A stretch of DNA of 64,000 nucleotides, taken from Actinoplanes sp. TBRC 11911 (lineage in GTDB: Bacteria > Actinomycetota > Actinomycetes > Mycobacteriales > Micromonosporaceae). The notes beneath the pieces are model-generated. The model saw nothing but the letters and a program-made list of their open reading frames with translations, ran no database searches and was not told where the DNA came from. The stretch spans positions 186,001 through 250,000 of the forward strand of contig NZ_JABBNC010000005.1 in the NCBI RefSeq assembly GCF_012933445.1. Reading direction: 5' to 3'. Shown in pieces: positions 7,725 through 16,950 of the stretch (position 1 is the first letter of the stretch; the number at the start of each line of letters is the position of its first letter). The position numbers and the translations under genes are program-made.

Positions 7725-9398
7725 TCAGGCCACCGCCGCGGCTTCCGAGAACGGAAGCGTGTCCGGCGGGACCGGGCGGCCGAAGTGGTAGCCCTGCAGC
7801 ACGTCGAAGCCGGCCGCGGTGAGGATGGCCGCCGTCGACTCGTCCTCGACGCCCTCGGCCACCAGGGTCAGCCGCAGGCCCTTGGCCATCCGGGCGACCG
7901 CCTCGACGATGGTGCGTTCGCGGACGTGGTGGATGCGGTGCACGAACGCGCGGTCCAGTTTCAGCTCGTCCAGCGGCAGCCGGGTCAGCAACGCCAGCGA
8001 CGTGTTGCCGGTGCCGAAATCGTCCATCGCGACGCGTACGCCCAAGGATCGGACCTGACGCAGCAGCTCGGCGCTGTAGTCGGGCCGGGTCATCACGGCG
8101 CTCTCGGTGATCTCCACGATCAGCGACTCGGCCGGCAGGCCGTGCTCGGCGAGCAGCCCGGCGATCACCGTGACGATGCGGTCCTGGGCGAGCACCGGGG
8201 CCGGCAGGTTCACCGCGACCGGGATCTGGAGACCGCGGCGATGCCAGTGCGCGGCCTGCGCGATCGCGTCGGTCAGCACCCGGTCGGTCAGCGCCACGAT
8301 CACGTCGGAGCGTTCCGCGTCCGGGATGAAGGCGGCCGGTGGCAGCAGGCCGTGCCGCGGGTGCTGCCAGCGGACCAGCGCCTCCACCGAGGTGATCCGG
8401 CCGGTGCCGGCCTCGACCAGCGGCTGGTAGTGCAGCACGAGCTGCCCCTGCTCGATGGCCGGGCGCAGCTCGGACTGCAGCAGCAGGTCGATGCCCTGCC
8501 CGGCGGCCAGCTCGGTGCGCCACACCTCCACCGCCGTGCGGTGCCGCTTCGCCACGTACATCGCCGTGTCGGCGCGGGCGAGCAACGCGGTCAGCGAACG
8601 ACGGCCGGCCGCGGTGCGCGCGACCCCGGCCGACGCCTCCACCGTGATCGGCACCCCGGCGATCGTGAACGGGCCCTGGATGGCGTCCAGCAGATCGCGG
8701 GCGACCTGCTCGAGGTGCTCGTCGGAGCCGTCGCCGAGATCGTCGAGCAGGACCACGAACTCGTCGCCGCCGAAGCGGAACGCGGTGTGCCCGGACAGCG
8801 CCGCGGCGACCTGGCGCAGCAGTTCGTCGCCGCGCCCGTGGCCGAGCGAGTCGTTGATCTCCTTGAACCTGTCCAGGTCGATGAGGATCAGCGCCACCTG
8901 CTTGTCGGCGTCGAGCAGCGACTCGGCCACCTCGGTGAGCTTGCGGCGGTTGCCCAGGCCGGTGAGCCCGTCGGTGAAGGCGAGCGTCTCGTACCCGCTG
9001 CTGAGGTATTCGACCAGCGGCCCGATCGGGGCCAGCCCGAGACGGCCGTCGCCGAGCGTGACCACGATCGGCGCGCCGCGGCAGACGTCGGGGCGGGACA
9101 GCCCGGCGCGGGCGGCGTCGTCCCACGCGGTGCCGGCGGGCAGGACCAGCGCCGGCTCGCGCAGGATCTGCTTGGCCGGCCGGCGCGAGAGCACGGCCCG
9201 GCCGTAGCCGAGCCGGCCCGCGAGGATCATTTCCAGGTACGGGCGATCGAGCACGTACAGGTGGTCGCCGTCGGAGGCGATCAGGCCCGGTGACTCGGGG
9301 TCGGCACGGATCATCGCCTCGATGTCGCCGACGCCGGTTGCTGCGCCGACCACCGCGACTTCCACGGCAAGGTCGCCGAGGACGCGGGTGTCCGGCAT
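7725..9398 (-). CDS. GGDEF-EAL protein (cyclic di-GMP turnover)
   Basis: A 557-aa soluble protein. Residues 1-130 resemble a degenerate CBS-type sensor region (two LV..G.tw-like repeats). The GGDEF domain has an intact RFGGDEF at 208-214, and no RxxD inhibitory site is visible five residues before it. The EAL domain retains VEALVRW (EAL at 339-341), VEITES, DDFGTG, ELKLDRAFV and VAEGVED, so both synthesis and hydrolysis of c-di-GMP are possible on sequence. The start at 9398 has AGGGAGGTG just upstream. A longer frame would overlap the next gene. It carries no membrane segments. Confidence 0.92.
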   Translation of the reverse strand: MPDTRVLGDLAVEVAVVGAATGVGDIEAMIRADPESPGLIASDGDHLYVLDRPYLEMILAGRLGYGRAVLSRRPAKQILREPALVLPAGTAWDDAARAGLSRPDVCRGAPIVVTLGDGRLGLAPIGPLVEYLSSGYETLAFTDGLTGLGNRRKLTEVAESLLDADKQVALILIDLDRFKEINDSLGHGRGDELLRQVAAALSGHTAFRFGGDEFVVLLDDLGDGSDEHLEQVARDLLDAIQGPFTIAGVPITVEASAGVARTAAGRRSLTALLARADTAMYVAKRHRTAVEVWRTELAAGQGIDLLLQSELRPAIEQGQLVLHYQPLVEAGTGRITSVEALVRWQHPRHGLLPPAAFIPDAERSDVIVALTDRVLTDAIAQAAHWHRRGLQIPVAVNLPAPVLAQDRIVTVIAGLLAEHGLPAESLIVEITESAVMTRPDYSAELLRQVRSLGVRVAMDDFGTGNTSLALLTRLPLDELKLDRAFVHRIHHVRERTIVEAVARMAKGLRLTLVAEGVEDESTAAILTAAGFDVLQGYHFGRPVPPDTLPFSEAAAVA

Positions 9399-9492
9399 CA
9401 GCACCTCCCTGTCCGCCGCCACGTGATCAGTCGAGCTGAGCGGCCAGCCTACGTCAGCCTCCCGTCCGCCAACGAACTCCCGTACCAAGAAT

Positions 9493-10986
9493 TCATTTGC
9501 CCCCGTGCCTCGTCGCGCCGAGGAAAATCGGGTTGGTGAAGGCGACCATGGTGTCCGGGGTGGTCGTGGTGGCCACCGGGCGGCGCACCTCGAGGCGTAC
9601 GTAAGCGGCATTTTGGGGTGTAGTGGTCCAGGTGACCTTGCCGTCGGCGGGCAGCGGCACGTTCACCCGCATGCCGGCGTCGGTGACCAAACGCACAGTG
9701 GCACCCGGCTCGCCGGTGACGGTGACGTCGACGCGCAGCTGCTCGTCCGGCGCCGCGTCGAGCCGCTCACCGATACCTGCTTGGCGACGCAAGGTCGACG
9801 CCGTGAAGGTCAGGTTCACCTTGGCCGACTCGGCGATCCACGACCGGCCCGCCCGCACGGCCGCCAGGATCGACTTCTTCTCGAGGTCGTCGGCGTACAC
9901 GACGGTGTGCGGCAGGCCGATGACCGCGGGCTCGCTGTGCGCGTCGCTGTCGCCGACCGCGGGCACGAACTGGCCGGCCGCGATCATCGCGTCCCACATG
10001 GCGAGCACGGCCTCGTCCTGGGCGTTCCACGTCGAGTTCCAGACCTCGATCGCGTCCAGCCCGGCGTACCCGAACTTCCAGCCGCAGCCGACGCACGTGT
10101 CCTGGGGGTGTGCCGCCACCGCGAGCGCCCCGGTCTGGTGGATCTCGGAGACGAACTTGGGCAGCTCCCGGTCGATCGAGCGGTATCGCCAGTCGATCCA
10201 GGTGCCGGCCGGCAGGCCGAGCACCGTGTAGTGGCCGTTGCGGGTGGTGACCTCCTCACCGTCGATGATCAGCAGGTCCGGACCGGCGAACTCGCCCCAC
10301 ACGCCGGAAGCGCTGGACGTGTTGTGCTCGGTGGAGACGATGTAGTCCAGTCCGGCCGCGCGCGCCCCGGCCGCGACCTCCGAGGGCAGCCGCTTGCCGT
10401 CCGAGTGCACGGTGTGCAGGTGCATGTCGCCGCGGTACCAGGCCTTGCCGCGCCCGGTCGCCCGGCGCGGCGCGTGGTTCGGCACGAAGGCCGGCCCGTC
10501 CGCGCCGTACGTCAGCGTGACCGTGACGTTCCAGTTCAGGCCCTGCGGCGCGACCGTGTAAGGCCCGACGATGATGTGGTGGGTGCCCGCCTTGATCGGC
10601 CCGGGTAGGTAGCCCGTCGAGGCGTCCGAGTTACTCAGCGTGAACGAGGTCTTGGCGCCGCCGGACCAGCCCCGGAAACCCCGGTCGTTGCCCAGCTCGA
10701 TGCCGCTCTCGTCGAAGTAGCCGATGTCCAGCGCGTTGCCGTTGGTGCCGGCCGGGACCGGCGGCTTGTCATAGGTGTAGGCCACGGTCACCCGGTTCAC
10801 GCCGCGCGGGATCTGCAGCGGGATGTACACCCAGTCCGGGGCACCGTACTTGATCGTGCCGCTCAGCGTGCGCGTCTCGGTGCCGCCGGGCGCCGCCTCG
10901 GCGAAGCTCACCGGGTCGAGCGTGACGCTGGTGGCGCCGGCGACGGCCGCGCCGATCAAAAGGTTGCGTCGATTGATCATCGCCAT
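9493..10986 (-). CDS. Tat-exported PHP-domain metallohydrolase (CehA/McbA type)
   Basis: A 497-aa protein whose N-terminus INRRNLLIGAAVAGATS is a twin-arginine signal with a hydrophobic stretch, so export to the cell surface is likely. The PHP phosphoesterase motifs are present in order: DMHLHTVHSDG, STEHNT, GEEVTT, AAHPQ and GDSDAH. All are metal ligands of a trinuclear site. About 170 residues before the PHP motif form a beta-rich N-terminal region. ATG codons at 10986 and 10980 are both possible and neither has a strong ribosome site. The substrate is probably a phosphate ester or cyclic ester but cannot be named. Confidence 0.85.
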   Translation of the reverse strand: MAMINRRNLLIGAAVAGATSVTLDPVSFAEAAPGGTETRTLSGTIKYGAPDWVYIPLQIPRGVNRVTVAYTYDKPPVPAGTNGNALDIGYFDESGIELGNDRGFRGWSGGAKTSFTLSNSDASTGYLPGPIKAGTHHIIVGPYTVAPQGLNWNVTVTLTYGADGPAFVPNHAPRRATGRGKAWYRGDMHLHTVHSDGKRLPSEVAAGARAAGLDYIVSTEHNTSSASGVWGEFAGPDLLIIDGEEVTTRNGHYTVLGLPAGTWIDWRYRSIDRELPKFVSEIHQTGALAVAAHPQDTCVGCGWKFGYAGLDAIEVWNSTWNAQDEAVLAMWDAMIAAGQFVPAVGDSDAHSEPAVIGLPHTVVYADDLEKKSILAAVRAGRSWIAESAKVNLTFTASTLRRQAGIGERLDAAPDEQLRVDVTVTGEPGATVRLVTDAGMRVNVPLPADGKVTWTTTPQNAAYVRLEVRRPVATTTTPDTMVAFTNPIFLGATRHGGK

Positions 10987-11019
10987 ATGCTGACCAATGC
11001 ACGTGAAGGGAGCGTTGCG

Positions 11020-11319
11020 TCAGTCGTCGATCGGGGTGAGCGAGAGGTAGCGCTTGCCGATCACATGGCGTACGCCCCGGGACCGCACCACCAGCCGCAC
11101 GGTCGCCCCCGGCCCGAGATGCACCGGCACCTCCGCGCTTCCGGTCCAGTCCAGCCGGGCCCGCACCACGTGCCGGCCGGGCTGCAGGGCCAGCGACAAC
11201 TCGTGCCCGGAGCGGACGACGCCCTTGGGTTCGCCATCGACGATGATCTCGTACGCCCGGGCGCGGTCGATCCCGGTCGCGCCGGGCCGTTCCACCCGCA
11301 GGGTTGCGATGACCGTCAT
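11020..11319 (-). CDS. Small protein of unknown function
   Basis: 99 residues, beta-rich and without signal peptide or membrane segment. It reads like a small beta-sandwich (RAYEIIVDGEPKGVVRSGHELSLALQPGRHVVRAR cannot be matched by me to a named family), similar to short proteins that carry a PEGA-like fold. The ATG at 11319 is chosen over an in-frame upstream start because the longer form would run into the divergent gene at 11372. The stop is 33 bp before the PHP gene's start, so the two may be co-transcribed. Confidence 0.6.
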   Translation of the reverse strand: MTVIATLRVERPGATGIDRARAYEIIVDGEPKGVVRSGHELSLALQPGRHVVRARLDWTGSAEVPVHLGPGATVRLVVRSRGVRHVIGKRYLSLTPIDD

Positions 11320-11371
11320 ACCCTCGATGGTTCCATCCGCCGTCGATCCGCGCATCGCTTACCATCCGGCC

Positions 11372-11998
11372 ATGGCGATCATCCACGAAGCCACCCTGAC
11401 CCCGACCAAGCTCGAACTTCTCACCCAGTGGCTGCCCGGCCGCGCCTGGTTCCCGGAGGACTCCGCGGCGGACCTGCAGCGGGTGGCCGCCTGCCGCTTC
11501 GACGACCCGGCCGGTGCCGTCGGCGTCGAGATGCTCGTGGTGCGCCAGGGCGACGACGGACCGCTGGTGCACATTCCGCTGACATACCGCGGCGCGGCCA
11601 TGGAGGACGCCGAGCACTGGCTGGTCGGCACGCTGGAGCATTCCGTGCTGGGCACCCGCTACGTGTACGACGGCGTCGGCGACCCGGTCTACATCGAAAC
11701 CCTGGTCGAGGCGATCCGCACCGGTGGGCGCGAGGCCGAGGAGTTCGTCGAGACCGAGTCCGGCCCGAAGAAGCGCACCCCGCTGATGATGGTGGAGGGC
11801 AGCGGCAAGGCGAAGGCCGGGACACCGGTGGGCCCGTTGGTGCGGGTGGAGGACGGCGACCCGGCCGTGGTGGTGACCGACCGGGTACGGCTGTCGATCC
11901 GCCGCGTGCTCACCCATCACCCGGCCGACGAGGAGCTGACCCTGACCGCCACCTGGGACGGTCAGGACCGGCCCCGCATCCTGGCGACACTGATCTAA
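11372..11998 (+). CDS. Stand-alone maltokinase N-terminal cap-like protein
   Basis: A 208-aa protein resembling the N-terminal cap domain of mycobacterial/actinobacterial maltokinase, without the kinase domain. The block WLPGRAWFPEDSAADL, the strand-rich section up to HIPLTYRG and LVGTLEHSVLGTRYVYDGVGDPVY fit the cap-like family that also occurs as single-domain proteins. There is no ATP-binding motif. The start ATG at 11372 lies 52 bp from the divergent small gene. The last 4 bp overlap the convergent F420-dependent gene. A role in glucan metabolism is only suggested by the family. Confidence 0.75.
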   Translation: MAIIHEATLTPTKLELLTQWLPGRAWFPEDSAADLQRVAACRFDDPAGAVGVEMLVVRQGDDGPLVHIPLTYRGAAMEDAEHWLVGTLEHSVLGTRYVYDGVGDPVYIETLVEAIRTGGREAEEFVETESGPKKRTPLMMVEGSGKAKAGTPVGPLVRVEDGDPAVVVTDRVRLSIRRVLTHHPADEELTLTATWDGQDRPRILATLI

Positions 11999-12942
11999 AG
12001 CTGGTGCCTTAACTCCTTCGCGAAGAAGTCGAGGAAGCCGTCCTGGTCGGGCCCGGCGTTCATCAGCGCGATGTGGTCGTAGCCCGCGGCGGTGTATTTA
12101 CCGACGGCTTCCCCGTACGCCTGTGGATCCGGCCCGACCACGAAGGTGTCCCGGATGTCCTCGGCCCGCACGGTCGTCGACGCCGCTTCGAAGTTCGCCG
12201 GGTTGGGCAGTTCCGACATCACCTTCCAGCCGGCCACCGACCAGCGTGCGGTGCGCAGCGCCGCCTGCACCGCGGTCTCGGCGCTGGGCGCCCACGCGGT
12301 CGCCACCTCGGCGTAGCGGGGCCCGGTGCCGCCCGCCTTCGCGTACGCCTGAGCCAGTTCCGTGTTCGGCTCGGTCACGAACAGGCCGCTGCCGTGGGTC
12401 GCCGCCAGCGTGGCCGCCCGCTCGCCGCCGGCCGCCACCGCGATCACCGGCAGCTTGTCCGGCAGGTCGAACACCCGGGCGTCCTCGAGCTGCAGATGCC
12501 GGCCCTCGTACGACTGGTATCCGCCCTGCCACAACAGACTGATGATTTCGAGGGCCTCGACCAGGCGTTCGTGCCGGCCTCGCACGCTGGGAAAGCCCTG
12601 GCCCACCACGTGTTCGTTGAGCCGCTCCCCGGCGCCGATGCCCAGCGTGAACCGGTCGTCCGAGATGATCGCCAGGGTCGCGGCCGCCTGCGCGATGATC
12701 GCGGGGTGGTAGCGCACGGTGGGGCAGGTGACGCCGGTGGCGAGCCCGAGCGTGTCGGTCCGCATCGCGATGGCGCTGAGCACGTTCCAGGCGAACGGTG
12801 AGTGGCCCTGCACATCCAGCCACGGATGATAGTGGTCACTGATCTCCACGAAGTCGAATCCGGCCTGCTCCGCCTTGACCGCCTGCCGGATCAGTTCCTT
12901 GGGGCCGTACGCCTCGGCCATCAGCTTGAACCCGATTCTCAT
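11995..12942 (-). CDS. F420-dependent LLM-class oxidoreductase
   Basis: A 315-aa flavin/F420 TIM-barrel enzyme close to the glucose-6-phosphate dehydrogenase-like branch of the luciferase family. Visible are the N-terminal strand MRIGFKLMAE, the EISDHYHPW segment, the VTCPTVRYHPAIIAQA block, GIGAGERLNEHVVG and AAGGERAA. The ATG at 12942 starts directly at the conserved strand. It is divergent from the dihydropteroate-synthase-like gene across about 95 bp. F420 is typical of actinobacteria. The substrate is unknown, and the sequence does not prove activity on glucose 6-phosphate. Confidence 0.87.
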   Translation of the reverse strand: MRIGFKLMAEAYGPKELIRQAVKAEQAGFDFVEISDHYHPWLDVQGHSPFAWNVLSAIAMRTDTLGLATGVTCPTVRYHPAIIAQAAATLAIISDDRFTLGIGAGERLNEHVVGQGFPSVRGRHERLVEALEIISLLWQGGYQSYEGRHLQLEDARVFDLPDKLPVIAVAAGGERAATLAATHGSGLFVTEPNTELAQAYAKAGGTGPRYAEVATAWAPSAETAVQAALRTARWSVAGWKVMSELPNPANFEAASTTVRAEDIRDTFVVGPDPQAYGEAVGKYTAAGYDHIALMNAGPDQDGFLDFFAKELRHQL

Positions 12943-13037
12943 GTCTCTTGCGTTCCCGGTCGCGGACCGCACAAACCCCTGGCCGGGGGGTCGAGACCTG
13001 GCCTGGACTCGCGCCGCGTCCTGTTACTCTCCCGACC

Positions 13038-13907
13038 GTGGGCGAGCAGAACGGCAGGCGGATCATCGGCGGCCGCACCTTTGATTTCTCGCGGCAAGTC
13101 GCGGTGATGGCGATCGTGAACCGCACGCCCGACTCGTTTCACGACCGCGGCAGCACGTTCGCCCTGGAGAAGGCCCTGGACGCGGTGTCCGCGGCGGTCG
13201 ACGCCGGTGCCGACTGGATCGACGTCGGCGGGGTGCCGTTCGCCCCGGGCCCGGAGGTCAGCGCCGCCGAGGAGCTCGACCGGGTGCTGCCGGTGGTCAC
13301 CGCGGCGAAGCAGCACGCCGTGGTCTCGGTGGACACGTTCCGCCCCGAGGTCGCGCGCGAGGTGATCCGGGCCGGCGCCGGGGTCATCAACGACACGTCC
13401 GGGCTGCGTGACCCGGCGATGGCGGACGCGGTGGCGGGCACCGACGCCCAGCTCGTCATCACCCACAGCCTTGCTCCCCCGCGTACGCCCTGGCCCCGCC
13501 CCCAGTACGACGACGTGACCGCCGAGGTCGCCGGCTTTTTGCGCGCCCGCGTCGAAGTGGCGCTGTCCCGAGGCGTACGGCCGGAGCAGTTGATCATTGA
13601 TCCCGGGCACGACCTGAACAAGAACACGTACCAGTCGCTCGAGGTGACGCGGCGGCTCGACGAGATCGCCGCGGTCGGTTACCCGATGCTCGCGGCGGTG
13701 AGCAACAAGGACTTCATCGGCGAGACCCTGAACGCGGCCCAGCACGACCGGCTGGCCGGCACGATCGCGACGGTGGTCTATTGCGTGCTGCACGGCGCGC
13801 GCATCGTCCGGGTGCACGACGTGCGCGCGGTGGTCGACGCGGTGCGGATGACCGAGGCGATCCTGGGATGGCGGGAGCCGGTCTACACCCGGCACAACAT
13901 CGAATAG
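13038..13907 (+). CDS. folP: Dihydropteroate synthase-like protein (FolP2 type)
   Basis: A 289-aa pterin-binding TIM barrel. Motifs are MAIVNRTPDSF (canonical GILNVTPDSF), DVGG, SVDTFRPEVA, INDTSGLRDP and IIDPGHDLNKNT. Several substitutions relative to folate-pathway DHPS, and the actinobacterial context, suit the FolP2 paralogue group, whose biochemical role is debated. So I would not assume it makes dihydropteroate. The GTG start at 13038 is chosen because it lies just before the conserved core and outside the divergent promoter region. It ends 11 bp before the broken methyltransferase gene. Confidence 0.85.
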   Translation: MGEQNGRRIIGGRTFDFSRQVAVMAIVNRTPDSFHDRGSTFALEKALDAVSAAVDAGADWIDVGGVPFAPGPEVSAAEELDRVLPVVTAAKQHAVVSVDTFRPEVAREVIRAGAGVINDTSGLRDPAMADAVAGTDAQLVITHSLAPPRTPWPRPQYDDVTAEVAGFLRARVEVALSRGVRPEQLIIDPGHDLNKNTYQSLEVTRRLDEIAAVGYPMLAAVSNKDFIGETLNAAQHDRLAGTIATVVYCVLHGARIVRVHDVRAVVDAVRMTEAILGWREPVYTRHNIE

Positions 13908-13918
13908 AGTCTCGGTCC

Positions 13919-14710
13919 ATGGACCTGCCCATCGATGTGTCGGTCGCGCATCCCGCCCGGCGTTACGACTACTGGCTGGGCGGCAAGGACAACTTCGCCG
14001 CCGACCGTTAGTCCGGCGACGCCATCGCCGCGCAATTCCCCGCCATCCGTACGGCCGTGCTGGAGAACCGGCGTTTTCTGCGACGCGCCGTCACGTATCT
14101 GGCCGGGACCGCCGGGATACGGCAGTTCCTGGACATCGGCACCGGCCTGCCGACCGCCGACAACACGCACGAGGTGGCGCAGCGGATCGCCCCGTCGTCG
14201 CGGGTGGTCTATGTGGACAATGACCCGCTGGTGCTGGTGCACGCGCGGGCATTACTGACCGGCAACCCGTCGGGCGCCACCGCGTACGTCTCCGCGGACC
14301 TGCGCGACCCGTCGGCGATCCTGCGCGATCCCGCGCTGGTGTCGACGCTCGATCTCACCCGGCCGGTCGCGTTGATGCTGATCGCGGTGCTGCACTTCGT
14401 CGGTGAGGAGGACGACCCGTACGCCGTGGTCCGTGCCCTGGTGTCCGCCCTGCCGCCCGGCAGCTTCCTGGCGATCTCGCACGCCACCAGCGACTACCTG
14501 CCGCCGGCCGTGGTCGCCGACCTGAACGGCGGCAAGCACGGCCAGGGCCGGCTGCGGACGCGGGCCGAGTTCGCGCGCTTCTTCGACGGCACGTCGCTGG
14601 TCGAGCCCGGCGTGGTGCCGCTGTCCGAATGGCGCGACGAGGCCGAGACCAGGCCGCGCCCGGCCGCCGAGGAGACCGCGATGTACGCGGCGGTGTCCCG
14701 CGTCGTCTAG
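13919..14710 (+). pseudogene. SAM-dependent methyltransferase (DUF574 type) with in-frame amber stop
   Basis: The frame encodes a 263-residue protein of the actinobacterial S-adenosyl-methyltransferase family: HPARRYDYWLGGKDNFAADR, then FLDIGTGLPTADNTHE (SAM-binding loop), VYVDNDPLVLVHA and LTRPVALMLIAVLHFV. A TAG at 14009-14011 interrupts it after 30 residues, directly within the conserved N-terminal GGKDNFAADR-x-x-GD block. The frame is otherwise intact on both sides, so this is one nonsense change rather than decay. A start at 14057 could give a 217-aa product lacking this block. A sequencing error or natural suppression cannot be excluded. The stop at 14708-14710 lies inside the IS target duplication. 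Confidence 0.8.
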
Positions 14711-14713
14711 AAC

Positions 14714-16228
14714 CAACGCCGTTCAGTTAGGCCGCTGTGGGGGTTGTCAAGGGTCGGGGCTGATGATGTCGATGCGGGTGGTGGCTTGGTAGCTGCGCCG
14801 GTCGATGTTGGGGCCGCGGGCTTGGTATTTGCTGTTGGAGCGTTTGATCATGCGGGTTTTGATCCGGATCCGGCGTTCGGGTAGCAGGTTGTTCAGGATG
14901 TTGGCGCCGATGGTGCCGATCAGGTCGATGGCGGTGTCGGTGATGATCCCGGCGGCGTGGATGAGTTGATCGCGGGCGGTGTTCAGGGCGGTGGTGAAGC
15001 TGGCCCGGTCGGGGTCGAGGCCGGGCCGGCTGTCGGTGGCGTCGACCATCGCGGTGCGTAGCAGCTGGTAGGTCACCAATAGGGCGTGGATTTCCTGGTC
15101 GATGCCTTGTGGGGTGCGGGCGCGTAGGACGCGTCCGCCGAGGATGCTGGATTTGAGTTCGAGGTAGGCGGTCTCGATTTCCCAGCGCTGGTGGTAGAGG
15201 GTGATCAGCTGTGCGGCGGGGTGGGTGTGGGGGTTGAGCAGGGTGGTCAGCAGCCGGTAGTCGCTGGTGGTGACGCCGTTGCTGGTTTTGACGGCGATGC
15301 GGGCCTCGATCACCCGGATAGGCCGCCCGGCGATGATCGTTTGCCAGGATCCGTCGTGGTGACGGCCGATCAAAGGGAGTTTCCGGTTGGCTTTGCAGCG
15401 GATCAGCAGGTGGGCGCCGGTCGCGGCGAGAGTGTTGAACAGTTCGGCGGCGGCGTAGTTGCGGTCGGCCAGTAGCAGCATTCCGGTGTGCAGGCTGCGG
15501 GCCAGCCGGCGGGCCTGGTCGAGTTCGCCGGTGGCTTGGGGGTCGAACGTCGAACACGGCGTCGATCACCGAGCGGGTGCCGCAGCTCAGCAGAGCGGAC
15601 AGCCGCAGCACCGGGTAACCGGATCCGCCGTGGTTACCACGTGCTTTGCGGTAGCGGCCTAGGTTCGCCGGGCTGTCCGCGACCTTCAGCTGGGTTCCGT
15701 CGATCACGCAGGTGAGCAGGCCGTGCCAGCGCACCGCACCACCGGCGCTGGTGGCGGCCGGCCCGCGTAGCAGGTCGAACAGGGCCCGAAGTGGTGCTGT
15801 CCCGAGTCGTTGCCGGGCTTGGCGCAACGCGCTGACCGTCGGGGTGGCCAAGGCCAACGGGCCGAGCCCGGCGGTCAGCCGCTGCCACACCTGCCGGTAG
15901 CCCAACTCGGCGAACAGGCATCCCGCGAGCAGCAGATACACGCTCACCCGGGCCGGGAGCAGCCGCACCCGTGACTGCACACGGCCGGTGGCGGCAAGGA
16001 CATCATCGACCATCTCGAACGGCACGAGCCGGGTCAGCTCACCCAGATGTCCCGGCGCGAACACCCCTGCGGCTACCTTCACCGTGCGAGTTATGGCAAT
16101 CTGATCAGCCAGCGGAGCTCCAGGTGTCAGGGAAGTCTTAGAGTGACCACCCTCTATACCGGAGCTCCGCTGCTTCGTCTCCGCGACACGCTTGACACCC
16201 GCCTACATCGCCTAACTGAACGGCGTTG
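14714..16228. mobile_element. IS4-type insertion sequence with 10-bp target duplication
   Basis: A 1515-bp element with perfect 19-bp terminal inverted repeats CAACGCCGTTCAGTTAGGC (14714-14732 and its complement at 16210-16228). The flanks CGTCTAGAAC at 14704-14713 and 16229-16238 are identical 10-bp direct repeats. Size, repeat length and target duplication suit the IS4 group. It carries one transposase gene on the minus strand, which is frameshifted. It sits exactly between two convergent genes whose stop codons share the duplicated CTAG, so neither gene is shortened. Confidence 0.93.
14747..16082 (-). pseudogene. IS4-family transposase, frameshifted
   Basis: The first part (from the GTG at 16082) carries the N-terminal domain and the first catalytic Asp in CVIDGTQLKVAD. 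After VIDAVFD the frame changes. The second part carries LLLADRNYAA (second Asp) and the Y-x2-R-x3-E-x6-K signature in YHQRWEIETAYLELK, ending at 14747. The break is a 7-bp tandem duplication GTCGAAC-GTCGAAC at 15542-15555. Removing one copy restores a continuous VFDPQATGELDQARRLARS reading. So the DDE enzyme is complete except for this duplication. A programmed frameshift is less likely because of the exact duplication. Confidence 0.88.
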
Positions 16229-16231
16229 CGT

Positions 16232-16894
16232 CTAGAACCGCTTCCAGGTGCCCTCGGAGATCACCTCGACCCCGTCGCCGGTCACCTTGATGGCCGTCTG
16301 AGCGTCGATGGCGTACGCCGGGCCGTTGATGTCGGCGGCCCATCGTTCCGCCTCGGCCATCGTGCTCTCCGGATTGTCCGGGCCGTTGAGGTGCGCGAAT
16401 ATCGAGAAATCGACGACTCCGAGCGCGCTGTCGCCGCCGGTGGGCGGTCGCCAGCCGACGAAGTACTCGCCGACGCGGGGAGTCAGCGCGACGCTGCCGG
16501 CGCTGAGCCCGACGTAGACCTTGTCGTGCAGGGACGGGAAGAGGTCGGCCAGCCCGGACTCGCGCATCCAGTGCGCCAGATATAACGCGTCGCCGCCGTT
16601 CACCAGCAGGACGTCCGCCTGGTGGACCCACTCGTGCCAGACGTCGCGGCCGATGCTGTCCAACGCGGTCAGCTCCAGCAGGCCCACCGATTTCCAGCCC
16701 AGCTCGGTCATCGGGCTCGGCGTCTTGCCGGCGACGAAACGCCACGGCCCACCCGGATCACCCCACGGCCCGCCGTACCCCGCGGTGGGGATGCAGAGGG
16801 CGTTCGCCTCGGCGATCGGCTTGCCCAGGAGATCGATCAGCGCCGCTCGGATACTCGCGTTGCGGACACCGGAATCGGTGAGCAGAAGCTTCAT
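16232..16894 (-). CDS. pepE: Peptidase E-like (family S51) protein
   Basis: A 220-aa type-1 glutamine-amidotransferase-fold protein. LVNGGDALYLAHWMRE and VGLSAGSVAL match the S51 motifs, with the nucleophilic Ser in GLSAGS. Members cleave Asp-X dipeptides (peptidase E) or alpha-aspartyl cyanophycin fragments; the sequence alone does not choose between these. The ATG at 16894 begins at the conserved strand MKLLLTDSGV. An upstream in-frame start would enter the divergent promoter. Its stop codon lies within the IS target duplication and is preserved. Confidence 0.82.
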   Translation of the reverse strand: MKLLLTDSGVRNASIRAALIDLLGKPIAEANALCIPTAGYGGPWGDPGGPWRFVAGKTPSPMTELGWKSVGLLELTALDSIGRDVWHEWVHQADVLLVNGGDALYLAHWMRESGLADLFPSLHDKVYVGLSAGSVALTPRVGEYFVGWRPPTGGDSALGVVDFSIFAHLNGPDNPESTMAEAERWAADINGPAYAIDAQTAIKVTGDGVEVISEGTWKRF

Positions 16895-16950
16895 CACGGC
16901 TCCGGAGGCTAGCAGCCAGGTTCTCAAGAGTTTACTCTCGACACTCTTCT

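Noticed and set aside
15542..15555. Programmed ribosomal frameshift in the transposase
   Set aside because: The exact 7-bp tandem duplication explains the frame change. There is no slippery heptamer or downstream stem of the usual type.
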